A stretch of DNA of 64,000 bases from Microvirga mediterraneensis (GCF_013520865.1 NZ_JACDXJ010000001.1:3829501-3893500); one strand, 5' to 3'. Shown: positions 35,255 through 44,700, counted from the stretch's first letter. Translations and numbers: made by a program. The notes: generated by a model not told the origin, from the sequence alone.

Positions 35255-37636
35255 ATGACCAAGCGCGGCAGTTTACTGGTCGAGGATAAAATCGCCTCTC
35301 AAGAAGGCGATAAAGAACGCATCGCAGAGCTGGAAAACCGCGTAGCTCAGGCAGAGGCGGCACTCCGCACCAGCAATTTCAAGCTGAGGATCGCACTCGA
35401 CATCGGTCGGCTCGGTGCCTGGGAACGGGACTTGAAGACCGACGAGATTATCAGCACGGCGGCTTTCAAGGAGTATCTCGGGCTTCCGCCGGAGGCCGCG
35501 CTGACCTATACCGAGTTGCAGGCCATGTACCACCCGTCGGATCTCGAGCGCATCAATCAGGCGATTGCCTACGCACTCCGCACCAGGACGGATTTCAATA
35601 TCGAGTATCGCATACTGAAGGCCGACGGGAGCATCGGTCATGTTCACATGCGCGGCGGCATCATCTACGAGGACAACAAACCTGCACGCTTCGCCGGCGT
35701 CCTTCAGGATATCAGGGAGCGGCACAAGATCAGGGAGGAAATGGGTCAAGCCCAGCGCCGCCAGGAATTCCTCCTCAAGCTCAACGATCAGCTCAGCAAT
35801 ATCGACGATCCTCACCAGGTCATGGAGATCGCGGCTCGCAACGTGAGCAACTTCCTGAAAGTTGATACGGCAGGTTACGGGGAGGTCTACGAAGATCGCG
35901 GCGTCATCATCGTCGAACGAGAGTGGTCGCGGGGTCTCATCAGCAACGAGGGCAAGGTCGAGAAGATCGACCAGCATGCCAGCCTGATCGTCGAAGCGTT
36001 GAAGCGAGGCCAACCCGCGATCATCAACGATGTAAGGACCGACCCCCGCCTCGGCGACGCGGCCGCCCAGGCCTTCTACAGCACCATCAATGTGCGTTCG
36101 GGCTTCGCCGTTCCCATTCACAAAAACGGGCGCTTCATCGCCGAATTCTACATCTATTCATCGACCCCTAGAGACTGGACAAGCGACGAGATCTCCCTTG
36201 TCGAAGATGTCGCCGAGCGCACTTGGCTGGCTATCGAAAAGGTCCGGGCAGAGACGAAGCTGCGGGAAACGGAAGCGCTCTTCAAGCTCATTGCGGAATC
36301 CCTCCCCGCTCTCGTATGGATCATCAAGCCCAATTTGGAATTGACCTATACGAATGAAAGATGGGTCACGTATTCGGGCCTTCCACCGGAGGAGGCTCTG
36401 GGACATAGCTGGACGACAGCCATTCATCCGGACGACTGGGTCAGGATGACCGAAGAGATCAAGCCCGTCATAGCCGGTGAAACCACTTATACGACCGAGG
36501 CTCGTTATCGTTCCTCGGACGGAGAGTATCGTTGGCACATCATCCGCGCGGCCCCGGTGCGCAATGCCGCCACGGGCGAATTCAAAGGTTGGGTCGGTAC
36601 GAGCGTCGACATCCATGACTTGAAAATGACAGAAGAGGCACTGCGCACGAGCGAAGAGCGGTTATCGCTCGCCCAGAGCGCGGCAGGAATTGGCGTCTTC
36701 GACTGGCATATCCCAACCGACGCCGTCACCTGGACGGCGGAACAGGAGCGCCTTTTCGGCATGGAACCGGGATCGTTCAAAGGGTCCTCGACCGATTGGG
36801 CGAATCCCATCATCCCGGAAGACCGGGACTATGCCGTCCAGGCCATCGCCGAGTCGTTGGCCCGCCATGACAAGGATATCGACTTCATCTTCCGAATTGA
36901 GCGCCCCGACGGAATTCGGACGATGCAAACCATCGCATTGTTCTTTTATCAGGACGATGGATCGCCAAGGCGCATGGTCGGCGTCAACATCGACATCACA
37001 CATTACAAGGAGGCGGAAAACCGCCAAAACCTTCTGATCCGGGAACTGCACCACAGGGTCAAGAATACCCTCGCCACGGTTCAGGCCATCGTCGGATCCA
37101 CGGCCCGCACCGCTTCCAGCATCGACGAGTTCTACCAGGGTTTTGTCGGCCGCATCGTCTCCCTGGCGCGCACCCACAACCTCCTCACCGAGGATCTGTG
37201 GCAGAAGGCGGCGTTGGAGGAATTGGTCCAGACGGAACTGGGGCCTTATGAGGACGAGGCCAAAAACCGTATCACCGTCATGGGTCCTCATCTCGAGCTG
37301 CCATCGGAAGCAGCCGTTCCGATCGGCATGGCGATCCATGAGCTGACCACGAATGCGGCCAAGCATGGAGCATTGTCCACCTTCGGAGGCCAGGTCGAGG
37401 TCCGCTGGGAGATTTCGGGCGGCGAGCGCCCGATGCTGCATTTTTCGTGGGAAGAGCGTGGCGGGCCGCATGTGAGCACGCCCGCGCGCCAGGGCTTCGG
37501 CACGCGCCTGCTGCAGCGTGTCCTGTCCACGCAGCTGCAGGCCGAGGTTTCCATGGAATTTCCTCAGGAAGGGTTGCGCTTCTCGATGCGGCTTCCCATT
37601 CCGACCGAACCCTCCACGTTCAACCCGGACAGGTAG
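35255..37636 (+). CDS. HWE-family histidine kinase with PAS, GAF, PAS, PAS
   Basis: A 793-residue cytoplasmic sensor. Order: coiled-coil start (residues 18-45), PAS 1 (about 45-160), GAF (about 170-330), PAS 2 (about 340-458, ending GTSVDIHDLK), PAS 3 (about 470-590, ending GVNIDITHYKEAE), HWE kinase with RELHHRVKNTLATVQ (His600), HELTTNAAKHGALS and GFGTRLLQRV. No membrane segments. No receiver or response regulator neighbour. The GAF lacks the conserved Cys expected for a bilin attachment site near its end, so small-molecule sensing is as likely as light. Confidence 0.9.
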   Translation: MTKRGSLLVEDKIASQEGDKERIAELENRVAQAEAALRTSNFKLRIALDIGRLGAWERDLKTDEIISTAAFKEYLGLPPEAALTYTELQAMYHPSDLERINQAIAYALRTRTDFNIEYRILKADGSIGHVHMRGGIIYEDNKPARFAGVLQDIRERHKIREEMGQAQRRQEFLLKLNDQLSNIDDPHQVMEIAARNVSNFLKVDTAGYGEVYEDRGVIIVEREWSRGLISNEGKVEKIDQHASLIVEALKRGQPAIINDVRTDPRLGDAAAQAFYSTINVRSGFAVPIHKNGRFIAEFYIYSSTPRDWTSDEISLVEDVAERTWLAIEKVRAETKLRETEALFKLIAESLPALVWIIKPNLELTYTNERWVTYSGLPPEEALGHSWTTAIHPDDWVRMTEEIKPVIAGETTYTTEARYRSSDGEYRWHIIRAAPVRNAATGEFKGWVGTSVDIHDLKMTEEALRTSEERLSLAQSAAGIGVFDWHIPTDAVTWTAEQERLFGMEPGSFKGSSTDWANPIIPEDRDYAVQAIAESLARHDKDIDFIFRIERPDGIRTMQTIALFFYQDDGSPRRMVGVNIDITHYKEAENRQNLLIRELHHRVKNTLATVQAIVGSTARTASSIDEFYQGFVGRIVSLARTHNLLTEDLWQKAALEELVQTELGPYEDEAKNRITVMGPHLELPSEAAVPIGMAIHELTTNAAKHGALSTFGGQVEVRWEISGGERPMLHFSWEERGGPHVSTPARQGFGTRLLQRVLSTQLQAEVSMEFPQEGLRFSMRLPIPTEPSTFNPDR

Positions 37637-37641
37637 GTTCC

Positions 37642-38196
37642 ATGCTGCTCGACGCAAAGCGTTCCCATCTCCTCGTCGTCGACCTTCAGGCGCGCCTCAT
37701 GCCCGCCATTCACGAAGGCGAGACGATCCTCCGAAATGTGCGCATACTGCTTGAGACGGCGAAACGGCTCGGCGTTCCCGTTACTGTCACTGAGCAATAT
37801 CCCAAAGGACTTGGGCCGACCGTGCCGCCGGTGCGGGAAGCCTTGCCGCCGGACGCGGCCACTCTGTCCAAGACGGCCTTCTCAGCCGCCCGCGATCCGG
37901 GGATTGCGGAGCGGGTCGCCGCCTTGCGCGGCTCTGGACGGGACCAGCTCGTGATCTGCGGAACCGAAGCGCATATCTGCGTGCTGCAGACCGCCCTGGA
38001 GTTCAAGACGTCTGGCCTTGAGATCTTCGTGGTGGCGGATGCGGTGTCGAGCCGCTCGAGCCGCAGCGTCGACGCCGCCTGCGCGCGGCTTCTTCATGCC
38101 GGATGCCACTGGGTAACGACAGAGATGGCGGCCTTCGAATGGATGGGCGAGGCAGCGACGGAGGATTTCCGCGCCCTGGCTCCTCTGTTCAGGTAG
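37642..38196 (+). CDS. Isochorismatase-like cysteine hydrolase
   Basis: A 184-residue member of the isochorismatase superfamily. Triad: Asp in LLVVDLQARL, Lys in TLSKTAFSAA, Cys in GTEAHICVLQTALE. Hydrolase of an unknown small amide or ester; the similar YcaC/nicotinamidase folds cannot be separated by eye. Starts 5 bp after the HWE kinase, so probably one transcript. Confidence 0.85.
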   Translation: MLLDAKRSHLLVVDLQARLMPAIHEGETILRNVRILLETAKRLGVPVTVTEQYPKGLGPTVPPVREALPPDAATLSKTAFSAARDPGIAERVAALRGSGRDQLVICGTEAHICVLQTALEFKTSGLEIFVVADAVSSRSSRSVDAACARLLHAGCHWVTTEMAAFEWMGEAATEDFRALAPLFR

Positions 38197-39154
38197 AGGA
38201 CGGCGAGCCCCCCTCGCCTCCCGCGGCAATGAACGCCTTCAGCTCGTCCAGGGACTCGAAGCGGAACACGCCGCTCGGGGTCTGGGCTTCGATCGAGCCG
38301 TCCGAGAACATCACGTATTTGTTGTCGCCGGAATTGTAGGTGCCGACGACCACGGCGGGATGCAACGCGTCGGGAGCCGTTTCGTGCTCCTCTTCCACTT
38401 CCTCCTCGGCATTGGAGGCGATCTCGGGCTTCGGCTCGGGCTCTGGCTCCCGCTCAGGCTCCGTAACGGTATCTGCGGCGGTCTCCCGGAGTTCGTCGCC
38501 CTCGGGAAGATCACGAGCCACGGGCTCGGGCGCAGGCGCGCCGAGGTCGCGGTGATAGAGATCGGCACCATCGGAGACCCGCGGCTCTTCATCCTCGTCG
38601 CGCGCCCTCTCCGCCAGGAGAAAGTCGGGCACCTTCATGTCCTGCTCGTCTTCGTCTTGGGTCGCCACCGGAGGCGGGGCCGGCCTCGGCGGGAACGGCA
38701 CGACCGGCTCGGGGACCCGCGTCGCCGCCGGCCACTCGGCAACCTTCCCCTCTTCCTCGGCCGTTTCCCGCCGATCCTCACCTTCGAAGAGCGGCAGGGT
38801 CGCCTGTCTTTCATCGGCGCGCTCACCTTCATCCTGGGCCTCGGTGGCCGCTGGGCCGGCCATGGCGCCGCCGGAGAGAGCCGCCAGCGTGGGCTCCTTC
38901 AAGGATTTCGGCGTTCCGATAAGGGCTTCCTCGTCGAATCCGGCCTGGGCCTGCAACAGCCGCTTTTCGATCTTCGACAGCTTGGCCACGACGGCCGCGA
39001 TGCCGAGCAGGAGCGCGCCGCTCGCGGCCGTGACGCTGCCGGCGATCACCATCGTCCAGCCACGCTCGACCAGAACGATGTCCCATCCAAAGAATGCCGC
39101 GAATAGCCCACCAACGATCATCGCAAAAGCGAGGGCCAGAAGAGCGATGATCAT
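38189..39154 (-). CDS. Membrane protein with long acidic linker
   Basis: A 321-residue protein with two membrane segments (residues 1-25, FAMIVGGLFAAFFGW; about 33-60, VIAGSVTAASGALLLGIAAV), a short coiled coil (KLSKIEKRLLQAQAGFDE), a disordered acidic Glu/Pro-rich region (about 100-260), and a conserved C-terminal module (VVGTYNSGDNKYVMFSDGSI, then EAQTPSGVFRFESLDELKAF). No named family recognised. Overlaps the isochorismatase gene end by eight bases. Confidence 0.75.
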   Translation of the reverse strand: MIIALLALAFAMIVGGLFAAFFGWDIVLVERGWTMVIAGSVTAASGALLLGIAAVVAKLSKIEKRLLQAQAGFDEEALIGTPKSLKEPTLAALSGGAMAGPAATEAQDEGERADERQATLPLFEGEDRRETAEEEGKVAEWPAATRVPEPVVPFPPRPAPPPVATQDEDEQDMKVPDFLLAERARDEDEEPRVSDGADLYHRDLGAPAPEPVARDLPEGDELRETAADTVTEPEREPEPEPKPEIASNAEEEVEEEHETAPDALHPAVVVGTYNSGDNKYVMFSDGSIEAQTPSGVFRFESLDELKAFIAAGGEGGSPSST

Positions 39155-39413
39155 GCCGTCTCCATCATACGCAAACCCGGAGCACCGGTCCCAAAAGCAA
39201 TCCCCGCTTCCAGGATGACCCGATGCTCCCTCCTATAATCAGCTCATCGTTCCCGCAGAAAGCCGGATCCGTTTTCCCACACGATGCGCCAAGACAATCA
39301 AGGCAAAGCTATGCTTCTATAGGCAAAAGACAACCGCCTGGGAAGCTTGGGCAGAAAAAAGTCCGGAGCTTGGCCGTTGCTCTTGGGCATGTGGCGCTTT
39401 AACTAAGCCCCAG

Positions 39414-39463
39414 GCGCATCGTGCGGAAAAGTGGCCCCGGATTTTCCGCACCGGGCGATGCGC
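39414..39463. repeat. Interspersed palindrome of the CGGAAAA type
   Basis: Outer arms GCGCATCG / CGATGCGC and inner arms TGCGGAAAA / TTTTCCGCA surround a GTGGCCCCGG core. This resembles a palindrome seen repeatedly in Hyphomicrobiales intergenic DNA. The rest of the gap 39155-39547 has no gene. Confidence 0.65.
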
Positions 39464-39478
39464 AGTCAAACGAGGGGT

Positions 39479-39515
39479 ATCGGACCCAGATATGGGGACC
39501 AATTCTGGGTCCGAT
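39479..39515. promoter_or_regulatory. Perfect 12-bp inverted repeat upstream of sodB
   Basis: ATCGGACCCAGA (39479-39490) and TCTGGGTCCGAT (39504-39515), separated by 13 bases, end 32 bp before the sodB ATG. No T run follows, so it is not a simple terminator. It could be an operator for a dimeric regulator or a 5'-UTR hairpin. Confidence 0.6.
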
Positions 39516-39547
39516 GTCCCGGGTCGCTCAATCCAAAGGAGACGCCG

Positions 39548-40147
39548 ATGTCGTTCACCCTGCCCGAACTGCCTTATGCCTATGACGCCCTGCAGCCCTA
39601 CATGTCGAAGGAAACCCTGGAGTTTCACCACGACAAGCACCACGCTGCCTACGTCAACACCGGCAACAACCTGCTGAAAGGCACGGAATTCGAGGGCAAA
39701 AGCGTCGAGGAGGTCGTGAAGGGCTCCTACGGCAAGAACCAGGCCCTCTTCAACAATGCCGGCCAGCATTACAACCACATCCACTTCTGGCTCTGGATGA
39801 AGCCCAATGGCGGCGGCGCCCTCCCGGGCAAGCTCGAGAAGAAGATCATCGAGGACATCGGCTCGGTCGACAAGATGAAGGAAGACTTCATCCAGGCCGG
39901 CGTCGGCCAGTTCGGCTCCGGCTGGGCCTGGCTTGCCGTGAAGGACGGCAAGGTCACGGTCATGAAAACCCCGAACGGCGAGAACCCGCTCGTGCACGGC
40001 GCCCAGCCGATCCTCGGCTGCGACGTGTGGGAACACTCCTACTACATCGACTACCGCAACCGCCGTCCCGACTACCTCAAGGCCTTCCTCGACAATCTCG
40101 TGAACTGGGAGCACGTCGAGGAAATGTACGAGAACGCGACCAAGTAA
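39548..40147 (+). CDS. sodB: Superoxide dismutase, Fe type
   Basis: A 199-residue Fe/Mn-family dismutase that converts superoxide to peroxide and oxygen in the cytoplasm. Metal ligands by family pattern: His27 (EFHHDKHH), His77 (YNHIHFW), Asp159 and His163 (GCDVWEHSYY). Gln73 in NNAGQHYNH matches the iron-type outer-sphere Gln position; manganese types have Gly there. ATG 39548 follows AAAGGAGACG. A good terminator follows. Confidence 0.94.
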   Translation: MSFTLPELPYAYDALQPYMSKETLEFHHDKHHAAYVNTGNNLLKGTEFEGKSVEEVVKGSYGKNQALFNNAGQHYNHIHFWLWMKPNGGGALPGKLEKKIIEDIGSVDKMKEDFIQAGVGQFGSGWAWLAVKDGKVTVMKTPNGENPLVHGAQPILGCDVWEHSYYIDYRNRRPDYLKAFLDNLVNWEHVEEMYENATK

Positions 40148-40167
40148 GCGGAATAACGATACGTCAA

Positions 40168-40192
40168 ACGGGCCTCTTCGGAGGCCCGTTTC
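40168..40192 (+). terminator. Intrinsic terminator of sodB
   Basis: ACGGGCCTC / GAGGCCCGT stem with a TTCG loop, then TTC. About 20 bp past the stop. Confidence 0.85.
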
Positions 40193-40279
40193 ATGTTGTG
40201 GTCCCAAAAAGCGAGACAGCCCTTTTCTATATGCGCTAAGTTAGTCAACGTATCTTTGTATCGATCGAGGAATGCGTCG

Positions 40280-40678
40280 ATGCGTTATCTGCCCCTTGCT
40301 ATACTCGTCATCATCGCCGCCTCTTCTACCGCAAGGGCAGAGGATTTCTGCGAAGGCACGACTCAGTACGATATGAACATGTGCGCGGGTCGCGAGTTCG
40401 AAAAGACCGATAAAGCGATGAATGAGCGATATGCAAAGCTCATGAAGCGGCTCGATCCTGAAGATCAAGTCAAGCTGCGCCAAGCGCAGAAAGCTTGGGT
40501 CTCTTATCGACAGAAGATGTGCGAGTTCGAAGCGTCCGGTCTCGGAACCGTTCGCTCTACAATCTTTGCAGGGTGTTTAACGTTTATTACGGAAGGTCGG
40601 ATCAAATATTTGGAAGGTCATCTGAATTGCGAGGAAGGTGATTTGTCGTGCAAAGGCCGGTCCAGCGACCAGAATTGA
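40280..40678 (+). CDS. LprI-like (DUF1311) periplasmic protein
   Basis: A 132-residue protein with a signal peptide (MRYLPLAILVIIAASSTARA). The mature part begins EDFCEGTTQYDMNMCAGREF and holds the DUF1311/LprI pattern (MNERYAKLMKRLDPEDQVKL, RQAQKAWVSYRQKMCEFEAS), with six Cys in all. LprI of Mycobacterium inhibits lysozyme; that role here is inferred from family. ATG 40280. Confidence 0.85.
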   Translation: MRYLPLAILVIIAASSTARAEDFCEGTTQYDMNMCAGREFEKTDKAMNERYAKLMKRLDPEDQVKLRQAQKAWVSYRQKMCEFEASGLGTVRSTIFAGCLTFITEGRIKYLEGHLNCEEGDLSCKGRSSDQN

Positions 40679-40747
40679 TCGCCTGCAAGGCAACTAGCAG
40701 AGCTCTTCAGAGGTCCGTTTCATATCATACCCCATGGAGACACATTG

Positions 40748-41227
40748 GTGATCGACTTCCTATACCGCTCCATCCTGATCGGAATCGGCGCAACGGCGGT
40801 GTTCGACCTGTGGGGGTTGTTCCTGAAGCACGCTTTCGGGCTGCCGGGCGCGAATTGGGGGCCGGTCGGCCGCTGGTTCTGCCATCTTGCCGGAGGCACC
40901 GTCTTTCATGAGGACATCGCGAAGGCCCGCCCGTTTGCTTACGAGACGGCAGTGGGCTGGATCGGTCATTACGCAGTGGGCATCCTCTTTGCGGCCATCC
41001 TGCTGGCCCTCGCACCCTCCGATTGGTCTCGGCAGCCGACCCTGATGCCTGCCCTCATTGTCGGCTTGGTCACGGTCGGCGCAGGCTGGTTCCTGCTTCA
41101 GCCCGGCATGGGCGCCGGCATCGCCGCATCGAAACGGCCCAACGCCAACCAGATCAGGGCCCTCAACATCGCTGGACACATTGTGTTCGGGCTAGGCCTA
41201 TACGCGAGCGCGCTCCTCGTCCGGTAA
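40748..41227 (+). CDS. DUF2938 membrane protein
   Basis: A 159-residue polytopic protein with about four membrane segments (IDFLYRSILIGIGATAVFDL, then ...YETAVGWIGHYAVGILFAAI, LIVGLVTVGAGWFLLQPGMG, ALNIAGHIVFGLGLYASALL). The pattern fits DUF2938. A GTG start at 40748 follows TGGAGA; the TTG directly before it is the alternative. Function unknown. Confidence 0.8.
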   Translation: MIDFLYRSILIGIGATAVFDLWGLFLKHAFGLPGANWGPVGRWFCHLAGGTVFHEDIAKARPFAYETAVGWIGHYAVGILFAAILLALAPSDWSRQPTLMPALIVGLVTVGAGWFLLQPGMGAGIAASKRPNANQIRALNIAGHIVFGLGLYASALLVR

Positions 41228-41232
41228 GGCTC

Positions 41233-42084
41233 TCAGGTGGCCTTGAACCTAGATACAAGCCTCAGGCCCCGCTGCGCCAGCAACTCGCCAAAAGCGTCTG
41301 ATTTCAAATAATCCAGTTCCTCCACCCGGCTCTCCACGGCCGGATCGAGCGACCTCAACTCGTCATCCACATAGCCCGGATGGCACATGACGAGGGGGTG
41401 GGCCCCGAGGCTCGAGAAGGCTTCCTCGAAAACCTTGGCGGCCGGAACGGAAAGGTCGAGCGGGGCGAAGCCTGAAAAGCCCTTATTCGTCCGAAAGCCC
41501 TCTGCATGAGCCTGGCGGGCGAAGCCGCGGGCGAGCGATTTGACGATCAGCGCCTTGTTGCGCCCGATGGGGCGGCGCAGGATCGCCATGGCCCGGTCCG
41601 ATGGATCGCGCAGCCAGACGCGGCCCGCATAGCCCCTCGCTTTCAGGGCCGCGATTAGGGCCGGCCTGATCACCGGAAGGACATGGACATGCTGGTGCCC
41701 GTCCACGAAGGCAGGGGCCGCCCCGAACACCTCCTCGAAGGCATCGATCTGGCGGCCGATTTCGGCGGCGATCTCAGCCGCAGGCCATCGTCGTTTCAGG
41801 GCCTTCGGCAGCAATTCCTTTAAGGTCGGGAATCGTCCTGAGGGAGCGAGAGCCGACATCGGCCCCAGGGGCGAGCCTGTCGTGAGGTTAAGGTGCAGCC
41901 CCACGGCCATCCGGTCGCGAACGGGCGTCAGGCTCGCCGCCGCCCGGCGCCAGCCCGGCATGTTGGTCATGGCCCCGGTGGCCGAAAGGCGGCCCATACC
42001 GGCCAGCTCCACGATGCCCCGGCTGACCCCATCGGCAAGGCCGAAGTCGTCGGCGCAAAGGATGACGGAACGGGAGGAGTTCAT
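41233..42084 (-). CDS. ChbG/HpnK family deacetylase (YdjC-like)
   Basis: A 283-residue carbohydrate deacetylase. Metal and catalytic blocks: LCADDFGLADG, VGLHLNLTTGSPLG, FVDGHQHVHVLPVIRPALI, and VMCHPGYVDDEL. Members remove N-acetyl groups from chito-oligosaccharides or from hopanoid/lipid-linked GlcNAc (HpnK). It lies back to back with a lipid-phosphate glycosyltransferase gene, which favours a lipid-linked sugar substrate (inference). Confidence 0.88.
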   Translation of the reverse strand: MNSSRSVILCADDFGLADGVSRGIVELAGMGRLSATGAMTNMPGWRRAAASLTPVRDRMAVGLHLNLTTGSPLGPMSALAPSGRFPTLKELLPKALKRRWPAAEIAAEIGRQIDAFEEVFGAAPAFVDGHQHVHVLPVIRPALIAALKARGYAGRVWLRDPSDRAMAILRRPIGRNKALIVKSLARGFARQAHAEGFRTNKGFSGFAPLDLSVPAAKVFEEAFSSLGAHPLVMCHPGYVDDELRSLDPAVESRVEELDYLKSDAFGELLAQRGLRLVSRFKAT

Positions 42085-42181
42085 GAATGACCTTAAAATC
42101 GGCTTTGCCGCACCCTAATGCTCTTGAGCAAAGACGCAAACTCGGCTCTTGATGCAGCCCGGTCATCAAGGGTTTTTATCA

Positions 42182-43168
42182 GTGGCGTCGCCTCAGCTCA
42201 GTGTCATCATCCCCGTGCACAACGAGAGCGCGAACATCGCGCCTCTCTGCGAGCGCCTGCTTCCCATCCTCAATCGGATCACATCGGCCTGGGAGGTGGT
42301 TTTCGTCGATGACGGCAGCCGGGACGATACCCTGGACAGGATCAGGGAGGTCAGCCGCACGGAGCCGCGCGTCGGCGCCGTCTCCTTCAGCCGCAATTTC
42401 GGCAAGGAAATCGCCATCGCGGCCGGGCTCGACCATGCCCGGGGCGACGCGGTGGTGATCATGGACGCGGACCTGCAGCACCCGCCGGAGATGATCGAGA
42501 CCTTCGTGGAGCGGTGGCGGGAAGGCTATATGATGGTCTACGGCCAGCGCACGGACCGGTCCGACGAGACCCGGGTCAAGCGCGGCTTCGCTCATCTGTT
42601 CTACCAGCTCTTCGCCCGCTTCGGCGAAATCCCCTTGCCCGAAGGCGCCGGCGATTTTCGCCTGATCGACCGCAAGGGCGTGGAGGTGCTACGGACGCTC
42701 GGCGAGAAGGCCCGGTTCTCCAAGGGCCTTTATGCCTGGATCGGCTTCAAGGCGACCGGTGTGCCCTTCGTGGTCGAGGAGCGCCGATTCGGCACCTCCA
42801 AATGGAGCTTCAGGAAGCTCTTCCGCTTCGCCTTCGACGGCATTGCCGCCTTCTCGACGGTGCCCCTGCGGATCTGGACCTATATCGGCTTCCTGATCTC
42901 GATCCTGTCGATCGCCACAGCGGTTTTCTTCATGATCCGCACGCTTCTGTTCGGCACCGATCTTCCCGGCTTCCCGAGCCTGATCGTCTCGATCATGTTC
43001 TTCTCCGGCATCCAGCTCATGTCGCTGGGCATCGTGGGTGAATATGTCGGCCGCATCTTCGCAGAGGTGAAGCGGCGGCCGCTCTACGTGGTGGCCGAGC
43101 GGATCGGCGGCGCGGCTGAGGTCTCGAGCGGCATCGTTCCGGAAACCTATCCCCTGCGCCGGGCCTGA
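42182..43168 (+). CDS. GtrB/ArnC-like polyprenyl-phosphate glycosyltransferase (GT2)
   Basis: A 328-residue membrane GT2. Catalytic parts: SVIIPVHNESANI, VVFVDDGSRDDT, MDADLQHPPE, RFGTSKWSFRKLF. Two C-terminal membrane helices (IWTYIGFLISILSIATAVFF and LIVSIMFFSGIQLMSLGIVG). Such enzymes charge undecaprenyl phosphate with a sugar for transfer in the periplasm. GTG 42182 has an AAGGG site 9 bp upstream; ATG 42152 lacks one. Followed by murJ after 5 bp. Confidence 0.9.
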   Translation: MASPQLSVIIPVHNESANIAPLCERLLPILNRITSAWEVVFVDDGSRDDTLDRIREVSRTEPRVGAVSFSRNFGKEIAIAAGLDHARGDAVVIMDADLQHPPEMIETFVERWREGYMMVYGQRTDRSDETRVKRGFAHLFYQLFARFGEIPLPEGAGDFRLIDRKGVEVLRTLGEKARFSKGLYAWIGFKATGVPFVVEERRFGTSKWSFRKLFRFAFDGIAAFSTVPLRIWTYIGFLISILSIATAVFFMIRTLLFGTDLPGFPSLIVSIMFFSGIQLMSLGIVGEYVGRIFAEVKRRPLYVVAERIGGAAEVSSGIVPETYPLRRA

Positions 43169-43173
43169 GAGCG

Positions 43174-44700
43174 ATGTTCCGCAAGATCCTCTCCGTCGGC
43201 GGCTGGACTCTGGTCTCGCGCCTGACCGGCTTCATCCGCGACGTGGTGCTGGCGGCCGTGATGGGCGTTGGCCCCATCGCCGATGCCTTCTTCGTGGCCT
43301 TCCGCATCCCCAATCATTTCCGGGCTATCTTCGGCGAGGGCGCCTTCAATAATGCCTTCCTGCCCGCCTATGCGCAGGTTCTCGAAACCGGGGGCGAGCG
43401 ATCCGCCCATTCATTCGCGAGCCGCATCACGACCCTGATGCTGGTCGTGCAGCTCGCGCTTCTCGCCGTCGCCTTCTTCGCCATGCCCTGGGTCGTGACC
43501 CTGCTCGCCCCCGGCTTTTCGGACGAGCCGGCCAAGTTCGACTTGGCCGTGACGCTGACGCGGATCACGTTTCCGTATCTGCTCTTCATCACCATCGTGA
43601 CGATCTATTCCGGCATCCTCAACGCCCATGACCGGTTCTGGGCAGCGGCGGCCGCTCCGATCCTGCTCAACGTCGCCATGATCGTGGCTCTGGCCGTCGT
43701 GTTCCTGTTTCCCAACGCAGGCTATGCGGCCGCCTGGGGCGTGACCATTTCCGGCGCGCTTCAGCTCATCCTGGTATGGTGGGATGCCCGGAAGATCGCG
43801 TCCAGTCCCGGGCTGGAGCGTCCCCGCATCGACGCGCCGATGAAGACCTTCTTCAAGGCCCTCGGACCGGCCGTCATCGGGTCCGCCGGGGTCCAGCTCG
43901 CCATCTTCGCCGACACGATCATCGCGTCCTTCCTGCCGACGGGCGCGGTCTCCTCCCTCTATTATGCGGACAGGCTCTATCAGCTCCCCCTCGGGGTGAT
44001 CGGCATCGCGGCCGGCACCGTGCTCCTGCCCGAGATGAGTCGCCGCATCGCGGCCGGCGACGAGGCGGGAGCCTATGCGGCGCAGAACCGGACAGTGGGC
44101 CTGACGCTCGCACTCGCGGCCCCTTTCCTGGTGGCCTTCATGGTCATGCCCGAGCTCATCATGTCCGCCCTGTTCCAGCGCGGCGCCTTCGATGCCACGG
44201 CGGTAGAGCGCGCCGGCGCCGTCCTGGCGGCCTATGGCCTGGGCCTTCCCGCCGCCGTGCTGATCCGCTCGGCCGTGTCGAGCTTCTACGCCCGATCAGA
44301 CACGGCCACGCCGCTGATCGCATCCCTGACGGCGGTCGGCGTCAATGTCATCGTCAAGATCATGCTCATGCAGACCTACGGTGTCGTCGGTTTGGCTCTC
44401 GGAACCGCCATCGGCGTCTGGGTCAACCTGGGACTGCTCTTCATCCTGGCTTATCGGCGCGGGTGGACGGCTCCGAGTGCGACGCTCGGCAGGACTTGCC
44501 TTGTCATCGCGACGGCCGCTCTCCTCCTTTCGATCTTCGCCTGGTTCGCCCCCGGCCCCATCGCGGCCTGGACCCTTCCGCTCCCGGCCTGGCGGAACGA
44601 AACGCTCCTTGCGCTGCTCGGCGCGGCGGGGGCCTTGATCTATGGCGGCGTGCTGCTGGCCGGCCTCAAGCTGATGGGGGTCGGGCTGGCGAGACGCTGA
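43174..44700 (+). CDS. murJ: Lipid II flippase MurJ-type
   Basis: A 508-residue MVF/MATE-like integral membrane protein with about 14 hydrophobic segments. Marks: SVGGWTLVSRLTGFIRDVVL, AFFVAFRIPNHFRAIFGEGA, FNNAFLPAY, and PLGVIGIAAGTVLLPEMSRR. It flips lipid II for cell wall synthesis. The start is an ATG at 43174, 5 bp after the glycosyltransferase. The product could alternatively flip the product of that transferase; MurJ is the better call by sequence. Overlaps the cyclase gene end by 35 bp. Confidence 0.92.
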   Translation: MFRKILSVGGWTLVSRLTGFIRDVVLAAVMGVGPIADAFFVAFRIPNHFRAIFGEGAFNNAFLPAYAQVLETGGERSAHSFASRITTLMLVVQLALLAVAFFAMPWVVTLLAPGFSDEPAKFDLAVTLTRITFPYLLFITIVTIYSGILNAHDRFWAAAAAPILLNVAMIVALAVVFLFPNAGYAAAWGVTISGALQLILVWWDARKIASSPGLERPRIDAPMKTFFKALGPAVIGSAGVQLAIFADTIIASFLPTGAVSSLYYADRLYQLPLGVIGIAAGTVLLPEMSRRIAAGDEAGAYAAQNRTVGLTLALAAPFLVAFMVMPELIMSALFQRGAFDATAVERAGAVLAAYGLGLPAAVLIRSAVSSFYARSDTATPLIASLTAVGVNVIVKIMLMQTYGVVGLALGTAIGVWVNLGLLFILAYRRGWTAPSATLGRTCLVIATAALLLSIFAWFAPGPIAAWTLPLPAWRNETLLALLGAAGALIYGGVLLAGLKLMGVGLARR

